Source: Paramesorhizobium endophyticum (GTDB lineage: Bacteria > Pseudomonadota > Alphaproteobacteria > Rhizobiales > Rhizobiaceae). From it: a stretch of 64,000 nt of DNA. This document shows positions 30,357 through 38,909 of this stretch, one piece after another; the first letter of the stretch is position 1, and each line of letters opens with the position of its first letter. Location: contig NZ_BMHH01000014.1 in the NCBI RefSeq assembly GCF_014640615.1, forward strand, positions 1 through 64,000, given 5' to 3'. The notes under the pieces are model-generated. The model did not search any database. It had not been told where the DNA came from and saw only the letters and a program-made list of their open reading frames with translations. Position numbers and translations under genes: made by a program.

Positions 30357-31694
30357 ATGCAGCAAAAATCTCACGACTTGGCGGTCGTTGAAAAGTCAGC
30401 CATATCAAAAATTTCAATCCGGTTAGTTCCGTTCATCGCGCTGATGTTCTTCATCAATTTCCTGGACCGCACCGCAATTTCCTTTGCTGGACCAAGCGGG
30501 ATGACGGCCGATCTCGCGCTGTCAGCGGCACAGTTCGGCTTCGCGGCCGGTATCTTCTTTGTGGGCTATATTATCCTCGAAATTCCCAGCAACCTCGCAT
30601 TGCACAAGTTTGGCGCACGCAAATGGTTAGCCCGCATCATGGTCACGTGGGGCATCGTCGCAATCCTGTTTACCTGGGTTTCCAGCGCGACCGAGCTCTA
30701 CATCCTGCGCTTCCTGCTGGGAGTTGCCGAAGCGGGGTTCTTTCCCGGCGCAATTCTCTTTCTTTCGACCTGGGTTCCTTCGCGTCACCGCAACAAGATC
30801 CTTGCGCTGTTCTATCTTGCCCAGCCGCTAACGACCGTGATCGGCGCGCCTCTCGCCGCACAGCTTATCGAAATGCATGGCGCCTTCGGCCTTGAAGGCT
30901 GGCGCATCATGTTTTTCGGAGTCGCGGTGCCTGCAATCATCGTAGGCATCATCACGTGGTTCTACTTGCCGGACACGCCGAACGACGCCAATTGGCTTAC
31001 TCAGGACGAACGCGACTGGCTCAATGGCGAGCTCGCGCAAGAGGAGAAGATCAAGGAGAAGGCGCGTGATAGCCACAAAACTGGCCTCGCTCTTGCGGAC
31101 AAGCGCGTCTGGCTTCTGTCCATTATCTATTTCGGATTGATCTACGGCCTCTATGCGCTGGCTTTCTTCCTGCCCACGATCATTGGTGGCTTCGAGCAAC
31201 AGTTCAACAGCAAGTTCGGTATGCTTGAGAAAGGCCTCATCACCGCGATCCCCTATCTACCGGCGGCCATCGCTCTCCATTTCTGGAGCCGCGATGCAGC
31301 CAGGCGCGGCGTTCGTCCGTGGCATATCGGGATCCCGGCACTCGTGGGCGCCGTGGCGATCCCGACGGCCCTCTTCATGCCGACGCCCGCGACAACGATC
31401 CTCATGATCACCTTGACCGCCTGCGCCATTTTCTCGGCGCTGCCGAACTTCTGGGCCATACCGTCCCGTTTCCTGACTGGTTCTGCGGCGGCGGCAGGCA
31501 TTGCGCTCATCAATACGATTGGCAATATTGCAGGCTTCGCAGCTCCATACATTACCGGGCTCGTCAAGGAGTGGACCGGTCTTTATGAGATGCCGATGTT
31601 CATCGTTGGCGTGGCTATGCTGATTTCGTCGCTGTTGGCCTTCTCGCTGACGGGCCGTTTCAAAGACCAGTCAGAACTCCAGCAGGCGAAATAG
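30357..31694 (+). CDS. MFS transporter, anion:cation symporter type
   Basis: Start at ATG 30357 with GGGAGGAA upstream; 445 residues. About twelve hydrophobic segments. The early motif FINFLDRTAISFAGP and the following ILEIPSNLALHKFGARKWLARIM are typical of the ACS family, whose members carry sugar acids, tartrate, phthalate and similar carboxylates. DARRRGVRPWHIG lies at the mid-loop. It is divergent from a LysR gene and convergent with the sugar-acid operon. I infer uptake of a sugar acid or other carboxylate; whether it serves the apiose pathway on its left or the dehydratase operon on its right is open. Confidence 0.86.
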   Translation: MQQKSHDLAVVEKSAISKISIRLVPFIALMFFINFLDRTAISFAGPSGMTADLALSAAQFGFAAGIFFVGYIILEIPSNLALHKFGARKWLARIMVTWGIVAILFTWVSSATELYILRFLLGVAEAGFFPGAILFLSTWVPSRHRNKILALFYLAQPLTTVIGAPLAAQLIEMHGAFGLEGWRIMFFGVAVPAIIVGIITWFYLPDTPNDANWLTQDERDWLNGELAQEEKIKEKARDSHKTGLALADKRVWLLSIIYFGLIYGLYALAFFLPTIIGGFEQQFNSKFGMLEKGLITAIPYLPAAIALHFWSRDAARRGVRPWHIGIPALVGAVAIPTALFMPTPATTILMITLTACAIFSALPNFWAIPSRFLTGSAAAAGIALINTIGNIAGFAAPYITGLVKEWTGLYEMPMFIVGVAMLISSLLAFSLTGRFKDQSELQQAK

Positions 31695-31704
31695 GCCGCT
31701 TCGA

Positions 31705-31739
31705 AGAAAAGCCGCGTCGGATAGCGGCGCGGCTTTTCT
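31705..31739. terminator. Bidirectional terminator between MFS and RraA genes
   Basis: AGAAAAGCCGCG / CGCGGCTTTTCT: a 12-bp perfect stem whose outer end gives an A-tract on one side and a T-tract on the other, 11 bp after the MFS stop and 25 bp before the end of the convergent gene. This is a standard bidirectional rho-independent terminator. Confidence 0.85.
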
Positions 31740-31763
31740 CGCTTGTCCGTCGATGATCGTCAT

Positions 31764-32489
31764 CTACCGCCCCTTCACCTTGCGCCACTCGGCAAATTCC
31801 TTCCGGGGTGCATCGCTTGTGGCGGGATAGAGGCCGATGATGGTTGCGCCGGCCAGCACCTTTTCTGTGACGAAATCCTCATAGGCCGTCATCTCCACCG
31901 TCTCGTCGGCGATCTCATCGGCCAGATGCGCGGGGATGGCGATAACGCCTTCATCATCGCCGACGATCACATCGCCAGGCCAGACCGGAACGTCGCCGCA
32001 GCCGATGGGAACATTGATGTCGAGCGCCTGGTGCAGCGTCAGATTGGTCGGGGCGGAAGGCCGGTTGTGATAGGCGCGGATGTCGAGCGCGGCGATTTCC
32101 GGTGTATCGCGGAAGCCGCCATCGGTGACGACGCCCGCCACTCCGCGCACCATCAGGCGGGAGACGAGGATGGAACCCGCAGAAGCGGCCCGCGCGTCCT
32201 TGCGGCTATCCATGACAAGCACCGCGCCGGGCGGGCATTGCTCCACGGCGGCGCGCTGCGGGTGATCCGGATTCTTGAAGACCTCGAGGCTATTCAGGTC
32301 CTCGCGCGCGGGGATGTAGCGCAAGGTGAAGGCCTGTCCCACCATGTTCCGCTTCTTGGGGCTAAGCGGATGCACATTCTGAATGAACTGGTTGCGCAGG
32401 CCGCGTTTGTAAAGCGCCGTCGCGATGGTGGGAGTGGCGACGCCCATCAGCTTCTGCCGCGTGGCTTCGCTCAAGATATAGCCGGTCAT
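31764..32489 (-). CDS. RraA-family protein, putative class II pyruvate-type aldolase
   Basis: Start at ATG 32489, with AGGAA placed eight bases upstream; 241 residues. RraA/DlpA family with the motif VVTDGGFRD (D123, G124-G125, R127, D128) found in metal-dependent 4-hydroxy-2-oxo-acid aldolases, plus GDVPVWPGDVIVGDDEGVIAIPAHLA. Despite the RraA name, members beside catabolic genes are usually enzymes and not RNase E inhibitors. It follows a sugar-acid dehydratase by 17 bp. I infer cleavage of the 2-keto-3-deoxy sugar acid that the dehydratase makes, to pyruvate and a short aldehyde. Hydratase or decarboxylase activity is an alternative. Confidence 0.82.
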   Translation of the reverse strand: MTGYILSEATRQKLMGVATPTIATALYKRGLRNQFIQNVHPLSPKKRNMVGQAFTLRYIPAREDLNSLEVFKNPDHPQRAAVEQCPPGAVLVMDSRKDARAASAGSILVSRLMVRGVAGVVTDGGFRDTPEIAALDIRAYHNRPSAPTNLTLHQALDINVPIGCGDVPVWPGDVIVGDDEGVIAIPAHLADEIADETVEMTAYEDFVTEKVLAGATIIGLYPATSDAPRKEFAEWRKVKGR

Positions 32490-32506
32490 ACTCATTTCCT
32501 TCTTGG

Positions 32507-34243
32507 TCAGTAAATGTCGGGTTCGCCCGGGGCGGGGCCGAAGCCTGTTTCCAGGAAGTCGAAATCGCAGCCGGTATCGGCCTGTCCGACATGGCGGGCG
32601 AACATCCAGCCATAGCCGCGGCCGATCTTTTCCTCCGGCTTCGCCCATTCGGCGCGGCGGCGTTCCAGTTCTTCGTCATCCACCAGCATGTCGATGCGGC
32701 GGGCTGCGAGGTCGAGGCGGACGATGTCGCCGTTTTTCAAAAGCGCCAGCGGGCCGCCGACATGGGATTCCGGCGCGACATGCAGGATGCAGGCGCCATA
32801 GCTGGTACCGCTCATGCGCGCGTCCGATATGCGCAGCATGTCGCGATGGCCCTGTTTCAAGAGCGCCTTGGGTATCGGCAGCATGCCCCATTCCGGCATT
32901 CCCGGCCCTCCTTGCGGGCCGGCGCCGCGCAAGACCATGACATGCTCGGGCGTGATGTCGAGGTTCTCGTCATCCACCGCCGCCTTCATCTCCGGATAGC
33001 TGTCGAAGACGAGGGCAGGGCCTTCATGCTTGTGAAAGCGCGGGTCGCAGGCGGCGGGCTTGATGACGGCGCCGTCGGGGGCGAGGTTACCCTTCAGCAC
33101 GGCGAGCGAGCCCTCATGATACACGGGGTTGTCGAGCGAGCGGATGACATCGTCATTGAAGCACTCCGCGCCCTCCAGCGTCTCGCCCAGCGTTTTGCTT
33201 GAGACGGTCATTGCCGAGAGGTCGAGGAGGTCGCCCAGCTTCGCCATCAGGGCACGCAGGCCGCCGGCATAGTAGAAATCCTCCATCAGATAGGTCTTGC
33301 CGGTGGGGCGGATATTGGCGAGGACAGGCGTTTTGCGGCCCGCCCGGTCGAGATCATCGAGCGTGAGACTAACCCCGGCGCGTCTTGCCATGGCGAGCAG
33401 ATGCACCACGGCATTGGTGGAGCAGCCCGTCGCCATGGCCACCGTGACGGCGTTATGCACCGAGGCGGGAGTGATGATCTGCGAGGGAACCAGATCCTCC
33501 CACACCATCTCGACGATGCGGCGGCCGACGGCGGAAGACATGCGGATATGGTTGGAATCTGCCGCTGGGATGGAGCTTGCGCCGGGCAGGGTGAGGCCCA
33601 GCGCCTCGGCGATGGCCGTCATGGTGCTGGCCGTGCCCATGGTCATGCAATGGCCGTAGGAACGGGCGATGCCGGCTTCCGCTTCCACCCATTCGCGCTC
33701 GCTCATCAGACCGGCTCGGCGTTCGTCCCAGAACTTCCAGGCGTCGGACCCGGAGCCAAGCGGCTGGCCGCGGTAATTGCCGCGCAGCATCGGCCCGGCG
33801 GGCAGGTAGATCATCGGCAGCCCCATGCTGATGCCGCCCATGACGAGGCCCGGCGTGGTCTTGTCGCAGCCGCCCATCAGCACCGCGCCATCGACCGGAT
33901 GGGAGCGCAGCAACTCCTCCGCCTCCATGGCGAGCATGTTGCGGTAGAGCATCGTCGTCGGCTTTACATAGCTCTCGGAGAGCGACAGCGCCGGAAGCTC
34001 CAGCGGGAAGCCGCCCGCTTGCAAAATGCCGCGCTTCACATCCTCGACCCGGTGCTTGAAATGGGCGTGGCAGGGATTGGCATCCGACCAGGTGTTGAGG
34101 ATGGCGATAATTGGCTTGCCTATCCACTCTTCCAGCGCATAGCCCATCTGCATGGTGCGGGAGCGGTGGCCGGAACTTCTCAAATCGTCGGGCGCAAACC
34201 AGCGCGCGCTGCGCAGCGCCTCGGCAGTCTTTTTCTTTTGCAT
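32507..34243 (-). CDS. Sugar-acid dehydratase, IlvD/EDD family (L-arabinonate-dehydratase-like)
   Basis: 578 residues. The three Fe-S cluster cysteines are visible as C58 (DANPCHAH), C126 (GGCDKTTPG) and C199 (YGHCMTMGTAST), with K128 in the metal site. Spacing and length match the L-arabinonate dehydratase of Rhizobium leguminosarum that I recall (C59/C127/C200, K129, 579 residues). These enzymes dehydrate aldonic acids to 2-keto-3-deoxy acids. It is 39 bp after a TauC/SsuC-type permease gene and 17 bp before the RraA-like gene. The exact substrate could be L-arabonate, D-fuconate or a related acid; branched-chain amino acid synthesis is unlikely. Confidence 0.87.
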   Translation of the reverse strand: MQKKKTAEALRSARWFAPDDLRSSGHRSRTMQMGYALEEWIGKPIIAILNTWSDANPCHAHFKHRVEDVKRGILQAGGFPLELPALSLSESYVKPTTMLYRNMLAMEAEELLRSHPVDGAVLMGGCDKTTPGLVMGGISMGLPMIYLPAGPMLRGNYRGQPLGSGSDAWKFWDERRAGLMSEREWVEAEAGIARSYGHCMTMGTASTMTAIAEALGLTLPGASSIPAADSNHIRMSSAVGRRIVEMVWEDLVPSQIITPASVHNAVTVAMATGCSTNAVVHLLAMARRAGVSLTLDDLDRAGRKTPVLANIRPTGKTYLMEDFYYAGGLRALMAKLGDLLDLSAMTVSSKTLGETLEGAECFNDDVIRSLDNPVYHEGSLAVLKGNLAPDGAVIKPAACDPRFHKHEGPALVFDSYPEMKAAVDDENLDITPEHVMVLRGAGPQGGPGMPEWGMLPIPKALLKQGHRDMLRISDARMSGTSYGACILHVAPESHVGGPLALLKNGDIVRLDLAARRIDMLVDDEELERRRAEWAKPEEKIGRGYGWMFARHVGQADTGCDFDFLETGFGPAPGEPDIY

Positions 34244-34282
34244 GATGTCAGCCTTATGCGTGGAGATGAAACCGGGACCGGC

Positions 34283-35152
34283 TCATTCCTTCATTCCCCA
34301 TTTCTGGATCGTGTGGCGCTCGATCGTCTGGAACACGAGATTCTCGACGATGAGGCCGATGATGATGACGGTGAGCAGCCCGGCGAACACGGCAGGAATG
34401 TCGAGGAGATTGCGGTTTTCGAAGATGAACCAGCCAAGCCCGCCCTGGCCTGATGACACGCCGAAGACGAGTTCGGCGGCGATGAGCGTGCGCCACGCAA
34501 AGGCCCAGCCGATCTTGAGGCCGGTCAGAATGGAGGGGAATGCCGCCGGAACGAGGATTTTCAGGACGTATGACAACCCGGTCAGCCCGTAATTCGCGCC
34601 GACCATGCGCAGCGTCCGCGACACGCCGAGAAAGCCGGAGTGAGTATTGAGCGCCACTGCCCAGAGCACCGAATGGATCAGTACGAAGACGAGGCTTGAC
34701 GCGCCGAGGCCGAACCAGATCAGCGCCAGCGGCAGGAGCGAGATGGCGGGGAGGGGATTGAACATTGCCGTCATCGTCTCGAGGAAATCCGTGCCGATGC
34801 GCGTGTTGATGGCGATGATCGTCAACAGCGCCGCCAGCACCGTTCCGGCGAAATAGCCCATGGAAAGCACTTGCAAAGTGGTCCAGATGCGGTTGGGCAG
34901 TGTGCCGTCGATGAAGCGGTCGTAGAGCGTTTTGAGCGTGTCGCTTAAGGTGGGGAAGAGCAGCGGATTATCGAGATACGTGGCATAGACCTGCCAAAGA
35001 ACCGCCAGCACAAGAATGATGACCGTCTTGCGGACCGCGCCAATCCCCCAGATTGTCTCGAGGGGCCCAAGCTTCTGCTCGACCGCATTGATATTATCAA
35101 GCGGCTGGCCATGCTTCGCATCCGAAGCGAGAATGATCTGCGCTGAGGTCAT
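34283..35152 (-). CDS. TauC/SsuC-type ABC permease
   Basis: Start at ATG 35152 (MTSAQIILASDAK), with AAGGAG just inside the end of the upstream gene; 289 residues. About six membrane segments of BPD_transp_1. The coupling motif region AWRTLIAAELVFGVSSGQGGLGWFI and RMVGANYGLTGLSYVLKILVPAAFP is typical of the nitrate/sulfonate/taurine permease group. It works with the ATPase and binding protein encoded upstream. The transporter family is named for sulfonates, but its members carry many aromatic and aliphatic acids. Confidence 0.87.
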   Translation of the reverse strand: MTSAQIILASDAKHGQPLDNINAVEQKLGPLETIWGIGAVRKTVIILVLAVLWQVYATYLDNPLLFPTLSDTLKTLYDRFIDGTLPNRIWTTLQVLSMGYFAGTVLAALLTIIAINTRIGTDFLETMTAMFNPLPAISLLPLALIWFGLGASSLVFVLIHSVLWAVALNTHSGFLGVSRTLRMVGANYGLTGLSYVLKILVPAAFPSILTGLKIGWAFAWRTLIAAELVFGVSSGQGGLGWFIFENRNLLDIPAVFAGLLTVIIIGLIVENLVFQTIERHTIQKWGMKE

Positions 35153-35156
35153 CGGC

Positions 35157-35966
35157 TTACTCCTTGTGGCCCGGTTCGGAGGCGAAGAGAAGGTTGTGGA
35201 TGTCGCGCTCCAGCGCGGCGGCGCTGCCATCATCGGGCCGCACCTTGTCCACATCCACCACTTCCGCCTTTACCCGTCCTGGATGCGGTGAGAGGAGCAG
35301 AATTCGGTTGGCGATCTTGATGGCTTCGGCGATAGAGTGGGTGACGAAGATGACCGTGAACTTTGTGTCTTCCCACAGTTGCAGAAGCTCGTCCTGCATT
35401 TGCCGCCGGGTCAACGCGTCGAGCGCGGCGAAGGGCTCGTCCATCAGCAATATATCCGGCTGCATCGCCATGCCGCGAGCGATGGCAACACGCTGTTTCA
35501 TGCCGCCGGAAAGCGTGTGCGGGTAACTGTCGACCGCGCGCGTCAGCTTGACCTTGTCGATATAGCTGCGTGCGATGGCCTCAGCCTCGGATTTTGGCAG
35601 CTTGCGCGCCACGACGAGCGGGAACATCACGTTCTCCAGCACGGTCTTCCATGGCATCAGCTGATCAAATTCCTGGAACACCATCATCCGGTCCGGCCCC
35701 GGCCGCTTCACCTCCCGCCCATTGATATGGATCGAGCCTGCGGAAGGCTGCAAATAGCCGCCGATGGCCTTCAAAAGCGTGGATTTCCCGCAGCCCGATG
35801 GGCCGAGAAGCACGAATCGGTCCGATTGCGCGACACTGAAGCTCACCCCTTCCGTCGCGGTGATCAGCAGATTGGGTGTTTTGTAGCGCAGCGTGACTTG
35901 ATCGACTTGAAGAAGCCGCGGCTTCGTACCCGAAAGGGATTGTGGGCTGATTGCTGCTTGCAGCAT
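35157..35966 (-). CDS. TauB/SsuB-type ABC ATPase
   Basis: 269 residues. Walker [10 protein letters not shown] at 55-63, Q-loop VFQEFDQLMPW, signature LSGGMKQRVAIARGM, Walker B ILLMDEPFAALD, switch His in VTHSIAEA. Single-domain ATPase of the nitrate/sulfonate/taurine group. It lies 4 bp before the permease gene and 61 bp after the binding-protein gene, with a hairpin in that gap. Confidence 0.88.
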   Translation of the reverse strand: MLQAAISPQSLSGTKPRLLQVDQVTLRYKTPNLLITATEGVSFSVAQSDRFVLLGPSGCGKSTLLKAIGGYLQPSAGSIHINGREVKRPGPDRMMVFQEFDQLMPWKTVLENVMFPLVVARKLPKSEAEAIARSYIDKVKLTRAVDSYPHTLSGGMKQRVAIARGMAMQPDILLMDEPFAALDALTRRQMQDELLQLWEDTKFTVIFVTHSIAEAIKIANRILLLSPHPGRVKAEVVDVDKVRPDDGSAAALERDIHNLLFASEPGHKE

Positions 35967-35988
35967 AAATCTACTCCGTGGAAATGGC

Positions 35989-36010
35989 AGCGGGGAGGGG
36001 ACTCCCCGCT
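35989..36010 (-). terminator. Hairpin after the TauA-type binding-protein gene
   Basis: AGCGGGGAG-GGGA-CTCCCCGCT: a 9-bp stem with a GGGA loop (on the plus strand), 17 bases past the binding-protein stop and before the ATPase gene. No T run. Same placement as hairpins after the other binding-protein genes in this window. Confidence 0.62.
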
Positions 36011-36027
36011 CGCTCCGGCGCGGTTCA

Positions 36028-37032
36028 TCAGTTCCCGTTCAGATATGCGGAGTCGGGCAGGTAATAGTCGGTCCAGGCTTTCGGCATGGTCTTGAGCGTG
36101 CCGATCTTGTGGAGATGTTCCGCGAATTTCATCGTGTTCTGCGGATCGGTGCGCCACTCATCCATGTGCGGCTCTTTCAGCATGACGAGAAGATCATCGA
36201 TGCTGGTCTTGTCGCCCGATACCTGCTTATAGGCTTCAAGCGCGGTTCTCGGGTCCTTCTTGATGAAGGCAATCGCCTCTTCAGTGGCGGTGCGCAGCGC
36301 CTTCACCAGTTTCGGATTGTCTTCGGCAAAGTCAGTGGTGGTGAAGAAGGTCGCCTGCGTCAGCGCGCCGCCGAGAATCTCGCGGGAATCGATCACCTTA
36401 TGCACACCCGGCTGTTTCAGCTCGACATACTGAAACGGCGGGGCAGAGAAGTGATTTCTTACCTCGTGCTTCGGATTGGCGATGGCCGCCACAGCGTCTG
36501 GATGGCCCAATTGAACGGTGTTCGGGTCGAACTTCTTGGTCTCGCCGTCGCCATACATCTTCGCCGCCGCCATTTGCAGAAGGATGGCCTGCGTCGAGAC
36601 GCCGACGGTCGGTACCGCGATCTTGTCGGCAGGGCCGATATCGGCCAGCGTCTTGATGCGCGGGTCGTTTGAAACCATGATAACGGGCTGCGCGGAACTG
36701 GTAATAATGCCCTTTACCTTGCCCCGGGTGCGGTCCCAGAGCAGCAGCAGATTGCCGGTGCCGGTGTTGACGATGTCGACATTGCCGGCCAGCAGTGCGT
36801 CGGTCTGCGCTCCGCCGCCGCTGAAGGTCCGCCATTCCACCTTCAAATCCGGCACGCCATCGGCGGTGGCATGCTTTTCAATCAGCTTTTGCGTCTCCAT
36901 CACATGGCTCGCCAGATAAAGAATGCCCGGCTGGCGGGTGATGGATAGGCTGGTTTTTTCCTGGGCGTGGCCAGCGCCGGTAAAACCCAGGACACAAGCA
37001 AGCGCAATCGCGCCGCCGATGAGTGATCGCAT
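36028..37032 (-). CDS. NMT1/TauA-type periplasmic binding protein
   Basis: 334 residues. Signal peptide MRSLIGGAIALACVLGFTGAGHA, then a type II periplasmic-binding fold: SITRQPGILYLASHVMETQKLIEKHA, GNVDIVNTGTGNLLLLWDRT and DKIAVPTVGVSTQAILLQMAAAK. It is the first gene of the binding protein-ATPase-permease-dehydratase-RraA operon. Because the two enzymes in the operon act on sugar acids, I infer an acidic carbohydrate or related carboxylate as ligand rather than taurine or nitrate. A palindrome lies upstream, shared with the divergent GntR gene. Confidence 0.86.
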   Translation of the reverse strand: MRSLIGGAIALACVLGFTGAGHAQEKTSLSITRQPGILYLASHVMETQKLIEKHATADGVPDLKVEWRTFSGGGAQTDALLAGNVDIVNTGTGNLLLLWDRTRGKVKGIITSSAQPVIMVSNDPRIKTLADIGPADKIAVPTVGVSTQAILLQMAAAKMYGDGETKKFDPNTVQLGHPDAVAAIANPKHEVRNHFSAPPFQYVELKQPGVHKVIDSREILGGALTQATFFTTTDFAEDNPKLVKALRTATEEAIAFIKKDPRTALEAYKQVSGDKTSIDDLLVMLKEPHMDEWRTDPQNTMKFAEHLHKIGTLKTMPKAWTDYYLPDSAYLNGN

Positions 37033-37109
37033 GTTTTCCTCCCCTTGTTTGGCGGTCGTGTTCCAATCGGTCCGCTGCCCCCAGCTTCCTCCCGAGGCGG
37101 ACTATGTAC

Positions 37110-37139
37110 ATTGAAGCACTAAAACATCAGTGCATCAAT
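37110..37139. promoter_or_regulatory. Interrupted palindrome between the TauA-type operon and its GntR gene
   Basis: ATTGA-A-GCACT, eight bases, AGTGC-A-TCAAT. Both halves are mirror copies apart from one mismatched A. It lies 78 bp from the binding-protein start and 51 bp from the GntR start, so one site could control both genes. Confidence 0.62.
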
Positions 37140-37189
37140 ACCCATTTTGTGCTTAAGCTCAAATCAGGCAGACAACGGCAGGAGCCATC

Positions 37190-37891
37190 ATGAACGGGAT
37201 GATCAGGGATAGTCAGCTCGACCGGTCGAGGCAGGTCGCCTTACAAATCCACGAGATCTTGCGCGACCGCATCCTCAAAGTGGATCTGGCGCCGGGGACG
37301 GTGCTGTCGCGCGCGTCGCTGCAACTGGAGTTCGGTGTGAGCCAGACCCCGGTGCGCGATGCGCTGATGCGGTTGCAGGAGGAGGGGCTCGTCGATGTCT
37401 ATCCGCAATATGCGACCGTTGTGGCGAAGATCGATGTCAACCATGCCCGGCAGGCGCAGTTCCTGCGTCTTTCCATCGAGCTGGAGGCCGCGCGCCGCCT
37501 GACGCTGGAATCGCCCGCCGAGACAGCGAGGGCACTCGATACGATCCTGAGGCAGCAGAAGTCGGTAGCGTCGCCCGAAACCTTCGATATTTACGACAGT
37601 CTCGACCGGGATTTTCACCGGATGCTCTATGAGCGAACCCAAATTCCGCAGCTATGGGCGAATGTCCGGCGTCAGAGCGTGCATATCGACCGCCTTCGGC
37701 GGCTGAACCTGCCCATGCCAGGCAAGATACAGAATGTGCTCGAAGACCATCAGGCGATTGTCGACGGCATAGGCTCCGGCGATCCGGAGAAAGCCACGAC
37801 GGCGCTGAGAAAGCACCTGACGGGAACGCTTTCGATCATCGACCAGATCGGCGAGAAATTCCCGGATTATATCCGCAAGGAGATGGCCTGA
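37190..37891 (+). CDS. FadR/VanR-type GntR regulator
   Basis: 233 residues. Winged helix: ALQIHEILRDRILKVDLAPGTVLSRASLQLEFGVSQTPVRDALMRLQEEGLVDVYPQ, followed by an all-helical FCD domain with SLDRDFHRMLYERT and VLEDHQAIVDGI as probable metal-binding segments. It is divergent from the TauA-type operon and lies next to the palindrome at 37110-37139, so I infer that it represses that operon. Confidence 0.87.
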   Translation: MNGMIRDSQLDRSRQVALQIHEILRDRILKVDLAPGTVLSRASLQLEFGVSQTPVRDALMRLQEEGLVDVYPQYATVVAKIDVNHARQAQFLRLSIELEAARRLTLESPAETARALDTILRQQKSVASPETFDIYDSLDRDFHRMLYERTQIPQLWANVRRQSVHIDRLRRLNLPMPGKIQNVLEDHQAIVDGIGSGDPEKATTALRKHLTGTLSIIDQIGEKFPDYIRKEMA

Positions 37892-37963
37892 GGATGCTGC
37901 CGACCAGCGCCGGCGCGGGTGACAACCGCAAGATCTTTTCTATTTCAACGTCGGCAACGCGCT

Positions 37964-38083
37964 GGCATCTCCGCCAGCATCGATCCTGAAACCGCGCCAT
38001 GGGCCGGGGCGGTCGTGCCCCTCTCGATCTACATGAACCAGATGCATCTTTTCGATAGCCAGAGCGAGCGTTCTCTGGCTTGA
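37964..38083 (+). pseudogene. C-terminal fragment of a MalK/UgpC-type ABC ATPase
   Basis: One frame reads ...SIDPETAPWAGAVVPLSI then YMNQMHLFDSQSERSLA and stops at 38083. The pattern of a beta-strand, then (L/M)HLFD and a short polar tail is how MalK-type ATPases end; compare [10 protein letters not shown] at the end of the ATPase at 43427-44515. Nothing upstream in the same frame is recognisable. I read it as the last 40 or so codons of a deleted ATPase gene, lying between two GntR-family genes. The evidence is short, so the call is moderate. Confidence 0.5.
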
Positions 38084-38195
38084 CAGGTGCGCGCTTCGGT
38101 CATAGCACTATGATGTCAGACCAATTTACAAGACAACAGGGAACGGGTCTGGCGGGTGCATTCGCCCTTGAGGGGCGCTAGGACAGGAGTCCGAA

Positions 38196-38909
38196 ATGGG
38201 AGAGGGCAAGCTTGCGATCGCGCCGTTGCCATCCATTGACCGGATGGGGCAGGTTACGGGAGCGCTCGCCGGCTATATCGAGACAGCGCAGCTTCAGGCC
38301 GGTGACCGCCTCCCCGCCGAGCGCGAGCTCATGAGTGCGCTGGGCGTCGGGCGCTCCACCATTCGCGAGGCGATCCGGCACTTTCAGGCGCTTGGGGTCA
38401 TCGAGACACGCAAGGGCAGTGGCACCTATCTTCTGAAGCCGGTTTCAGCGGCGACTATCCATATGCCGCTTTCCTTCGATCCAGCGCGATTGCGCGACGC
38501 GCTGTTGCAGACGCTGGAGGTGCGGCGCGGCATCGAGGCCGAGGCAAGCATGGTGGCCGCGCGCAAGCGCACCGCCGAAGACCTCGGCATCATCGAGGAA
38601 AAGCTCGTCGAGATGGAGCGGGTGCATCTGGCCAAGGGCACGTCCGGTCCGCAGGACCTCGCTTTCCACCTCGCCGTTTATGACGCCACCCACAACCCGC
38701 TGTTCCGGCAATTGCTGGAGCAGATGCGCGACGCCTTTTTCCGCTTCTGGACGGAGCCGTTCGACCGGCCGGATTTCGCGCGCCGCACCTTTCCGTTCCA
38801 CCGCACGCTTTTCAACGCCATCGTGGCCCAGGACACCAAGGCCGCGCGGCGGGAAACATTGAAGATCCTCGACATCGTCGAGGAAGACATCAAGGAAATG
38901 TCCAAATGA
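38196..38909 (+). CDS. FadR-subfamily GntR regulator
   Basis: 237 residues from ATG 38196, with ACAGGAG upstream. Winged helix: GYIETAQLQAGDRLPAERELMSALGVGRSTIREAIRHFQALGVIETRKGSGTY; FCD effector domain with DLAFHLAVYDATHNPLF and FPFHRTLFNAIVAQD. It overlaps the PLP-enzyme gene by 4 bp, so regulator and enzyme are coupled. I infer control of the PLP-enzyme/ABC operon. Confidence 0.88.
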   Translation: MGEGKLAIAPLPSIDRMGQVTGALAGYIETAQLQAGDRLPAERELMSALGVGRSTIREAIRHFQALGVIETRKGSGTYLLKPVSAATIHMPLSFDPARLRDALLQTLEVRRGIEAEASMVAARKRTAEDLGIIEEKLVEMERVHLAKGTSGPQDLAFHLAVYDATHNPLFRQLLEQMRDAFFRFWTEPFDRPDFARRTFPFHRTLFNAIVAQDTKAARRETLKILDIVEEDIKEMSK

